Assembly: GCA_030679915.1 (NCBI GenBank)
Contig: JAUXRY010000015.1
Location: 1 to 64,000, forward strand
Direction of reading: 5' to 3'
DNA from: Thiobacillus sp.
Lineage (GTDB): Bacteria > Pseudomonadota > Gammaproteobacteria > Burkholderiales > Thiobacillaceae
DNA: 64,000 bases
In this document: piece after piece, positions 62,160 through 64,000 of the stretch
How the letters are laid out: every line of letters begins with the position of its first letter
Numbering within the stretch: the first letter of the stretch is position 1
The notes under the pieces: model-generated
Told to the model about the DNA's origin: nothing
The model's input: the letters and a program-made list of their open reading frames with translations, nothing else
Database searches by the model: none
Translations under genes and position numbers: made by a program

Positions 62160-62607
62160 CAAGTGGGTTCGTGTCTCATTTCGCTCGTGAACAATAGAAT
62201 AACAACACATGATCGGAGAAAGGTCTAACGACACGGCGCCGCAGCGGGTGAGCTTTGGTTAAATAACATTCAAATGCACAAGCAATTCGTGTGGCAGCAA
62301 TGTGGCAGCAATTACCGGTCATTGATTAATGAATATAGGTGTGCTGGCGCACAGACATCAATATGAGCGAATGCGCTAATGCTAATGAATGGGTGAACTC
62401 GTGCTTAATGACTTTCCCAGAGGGTGGGTCTTAAGATAGAGCTGAAAAGCGTATATCGGTCTCGATGCCGAAGTGCACTTTATCGTTCTGTAGATTACAG
62501 ATTGCTTTTTTTATTAGAGATCGCCCAAAACGATACTGGGTGACATTCAAGTCACGTTAGACGCTTTTTTGGGCGCATTCTCAAGCCACTTCAGATCGGA
62601 ATACAGC
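62160..62607. other. Divergent intergenic region with tandem duplication and nested stem
   Basis: No gene is visible between fructokinase and the AsmA-family gene. GTGGCAGCAAT is duplicated in tandem (62291-62301 and 62302-62312). At 62522-62575 CGCCCAAAA pairs with TTTTGGGCG around an inner hairpin GTGAC-ATTCAA-GTCAC (62540-62555), a likely leader structure of the AsmA gene, ending 32 bases before its start. Confidence 0.55.
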
Positions 62608-64000
62608 ATGAAGCCTCGACGAGTATTAGCTGGATTGGCCATCGTCCTCTCCGTGGTTGCCCTGCCGGTCCTGGTGCTGGCCACAATCAGCAACTGGAAC
62701 TGGCTGCGCGGGCCGATCAGCAACCATGTTCATGACACCACCGGCCGCACCTTGTTGTTGAAAGGCGACCTGAAAGTACACCTGGGATGGCCGCACACGC
62801 GGATACATGCTGAAGACGTGGCTTTCTCCAATCCGCCCTGGGCACATGAAAAACAGATGTTCGAAGCGCGCAACGTCGGCTTTTCCCTCGCCATGCTGCC
62901 ACTGTTGGATGGCCGAATTGTGCTCAACGAGGTACAGCTGGATCAGGCTGTGGCATTGTTCGAGAAGGCTGCCGATGGCAGAAAAAACTGGCTGCTCGAC
63001 CGCCAGCAGCGTGATGAAAGCGCGCGCATCACGGTCAACCATGTCTCCATCAAAGCAGGGCGTATTGGCTATAGCGACGTGCGGCAAAAAATCGCGATCA
63101 GCTCAATCGTTGCAACCCGAGACGTCTCTACTGCAACCGCCGCTCCGCTGAGTGTCACTGCACAGGGGCAATACAGGGGCCTCAAGCTCAAGGCGCAAGC
63201 CCAGGGTGCCAGCGTGTTGACCTTGCGCGAGGTCAAGACGCCGTACCCGCTGAAACTGACCGGAACAATCGGCCCGACCACGGTGCGCGCCGACGGAACC
63301 ATCACCAATCTGGCCGAGTTTTCCGCAATCGATCTCAAAATCAGCCTGAGCGGCGGCAGCCTGGCCCAGCTCTATCCACTGCTCGGCATTGTCTTGCCGG
63401 ATACGCCACCGTATGCCACGCAGGGGCGCTTGCTGCATCAGTCGCAACGCTGGCGTTACGAGAATTTCTCCGGCCGGATCGGGCATAGCGACATCGCCGG
63501 CACATTTCAGGTGGACACCGGCGGCAAGCGCAGCAAACTGACGGCAACACTGGCTTCGCGCCAGCTGAATTTGGCCGATCTGGGGCCGCTGGTGGGCAGC
63601 GATCATTCATCGGCTGCCTCTGCATCCGGCAAGCGTGCCGTTGATCAACCGGCTACAGGACGCAGGGTCTTGCCGAGTACGCCGTTTCGCAGTGAACGCT
63701 GGCCAAAGATGGATGCCGATGTGACCTTCAAAGCGGCATCGATCAAGCACGCCGCTGCGCTGCCGATCGACACGCTCTCCACCCGCCTGCAATTGAAAGA
63801 CGCGGTGTTGACCCTCGACCCGCTGCGCGTTGGCGTCGCGGGCGGCAGCCTGGCAGGTTCGCTCGTGCTCGATGCAAGCCAGCAACCCATTCGGGCGCAC
63901 GCCGATCTGAACGCACGAAAAATCAGCCTTGCCCGGCTATTTCCTACTTTTGACCTGAACAAAACCAGCATCGGCCAGCTCAATGGCGACTTCCGCCTGC
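62608..64000 (+). CDS. AsmA-family protein (partial, runs off the window)
   Basis: A frame open from ATG 62608 to the window end encodes at least 464 residues. It starts with a signal-anchor (RVLAGLAIVLSVVALPVLVL), then an AsmA N-terminal domain: GRTLLLKGDLKVHLGWPHTR, then DVAFSNPPWAHEKQMFEARN and VLNEVQLDQ. Repeats of beta-rich segments follow. AsmA-like proteins bridge inner and outer membrane and move phospholipids or affect outer-membrane assembly. The start is shared by the stem-loop leader. The C-terminus is outside the window. Confidence 0.92.
   Translation, partial: MKPRRVLAGLAIVLSVVALPVLVLATISNWNWLRGPISNHVHDTTGRTLLLKGDLKVHLGWPHTRIHAEDVAFSNPPWAHEKQMFEARNVGFSLAMLPLLDGRIVLNEVQLDQAVALFEKAADGRKNWLLDRQQRDESARITVNHVSIKAGRIGYSDVRQKIAISSIVATRDVSTATAAPLSVTAQGQYRGLKLKAQAQGASVLTLREVKTPYPLKLTGTIGPTTVRADGTITNLAEFSAIDLKISLSGGSLAQLYPLLGIVLPDTPPYATQGRLLHQSQRWRYENFSGRIGHSDIAGTFQVDTGGKRSKLTATLASRQLNLADLGPLVGSDHSSAASASGKRAVDQPATGRRVLPSTPFRSERWPKMDADVTFKAASIKHAAALPIDTLSTRLQLKDAVLTLDPLRVGVAGGSLAGSLVLDASQQPIRAHADLNARKISLARLFPTFDLNKTSIGQLNGDFRL

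Noticed and set aside
62626-63983. Several minus-strand frames at the right end
   Set aside because: They are shadows of the AsmA-family gene, whose frame stays open past the window edge.

Overview
The window looks like chromosomal DNA of a betaproteobacterium. The evidence is the flhDC-motAB plus flhB-flhA-flhF-flhG-fliA-motCD flagellar layout, clpS-clpA, scpAB-rluB, prmB-dapE, a PEP-CTERM anchored protease and a TusA/DsrE2 sulfur-carrier pair. A sucrose-synthesis operon next to amylosucrase is typical of sulfur-oxidising, ammonia-oxidising or methylotrophic members near Nitrosomonadales. The genus is inference; no rRNA or tRNA gene is visible.

Positions 1-14650 form an accessory, toxin-antitoxin-rich stretch. 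It holds an AbiEi/AbiEii-type pair cut by the window edge, a Fic module with a small overlapping antitoxin, a second AbiE pair whose toxin is truncated against the hemolysin III gene, a third nucleotidyltransferase paired with an unrecognised DNA-binding-like protein, and a Phd/RelE pair. Two stubs resembling the start of hsdM, one duplicated and frameshifted stub of a sulfotransferase-like gene, and a ten-copy tandem repeat mark repeated gain and loss. Ordinary genes lie between them (SEC-C/UPF0149 protein, DUF6064 protein, Tat-exported aldo/keto reductase, small multidrug-export family protein, hemolysin III, cold-shock protein, LexA with two SOS boxes).

Positions 14750-24750 carry a three-domain methionine sulfoxide reductase lipoprotein, a membrane-anchored Mrr-like nuclease, a MOSC protein, a secreted PEP-CTERM trypsin-like protease, clpS-clpA, a coiled-coil exported protein and manC. 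A candidate small RNA with an anti-Shine-Dalgarno loop lies on the minus strand upstream of manC.

Positions 25000-36570 are a flagellar block: flhDC, a membrane-anchored methyltransferase, motAB, then a translationally coupled flhB-flhA-flhF-flhG-fliA-motC-motD run. Two different stator pairs are encoded. Positions 36600-56100 hold housekeeping and mixed genes: lon, an NAD-dependent epimerase, a TetR-tusA-dsrE2 unit with two matching operators, scpA-scpB-rluB, an MscS-type protein, a periplasmic-sensor GGDEF-EAL protein, prmB, dapE, an ArsC-like reductase, an Atm1-type ABC exporter, a UMF1 transporter, a GNAT enzyme, an FAD oxidoreductase and a di-iron acyl-ACP-desaturase-like protein.

Positions 56200-62160 are a minus-strand sucrose operon in the order fructokinase, sucrose-phosphate synthase, sucrose-phosphate phosphatase, amylosucrase. 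The synthase reading frame is broken by a single missing base in a highly conserved motif. An AsmA-family gene runs off the right edge.
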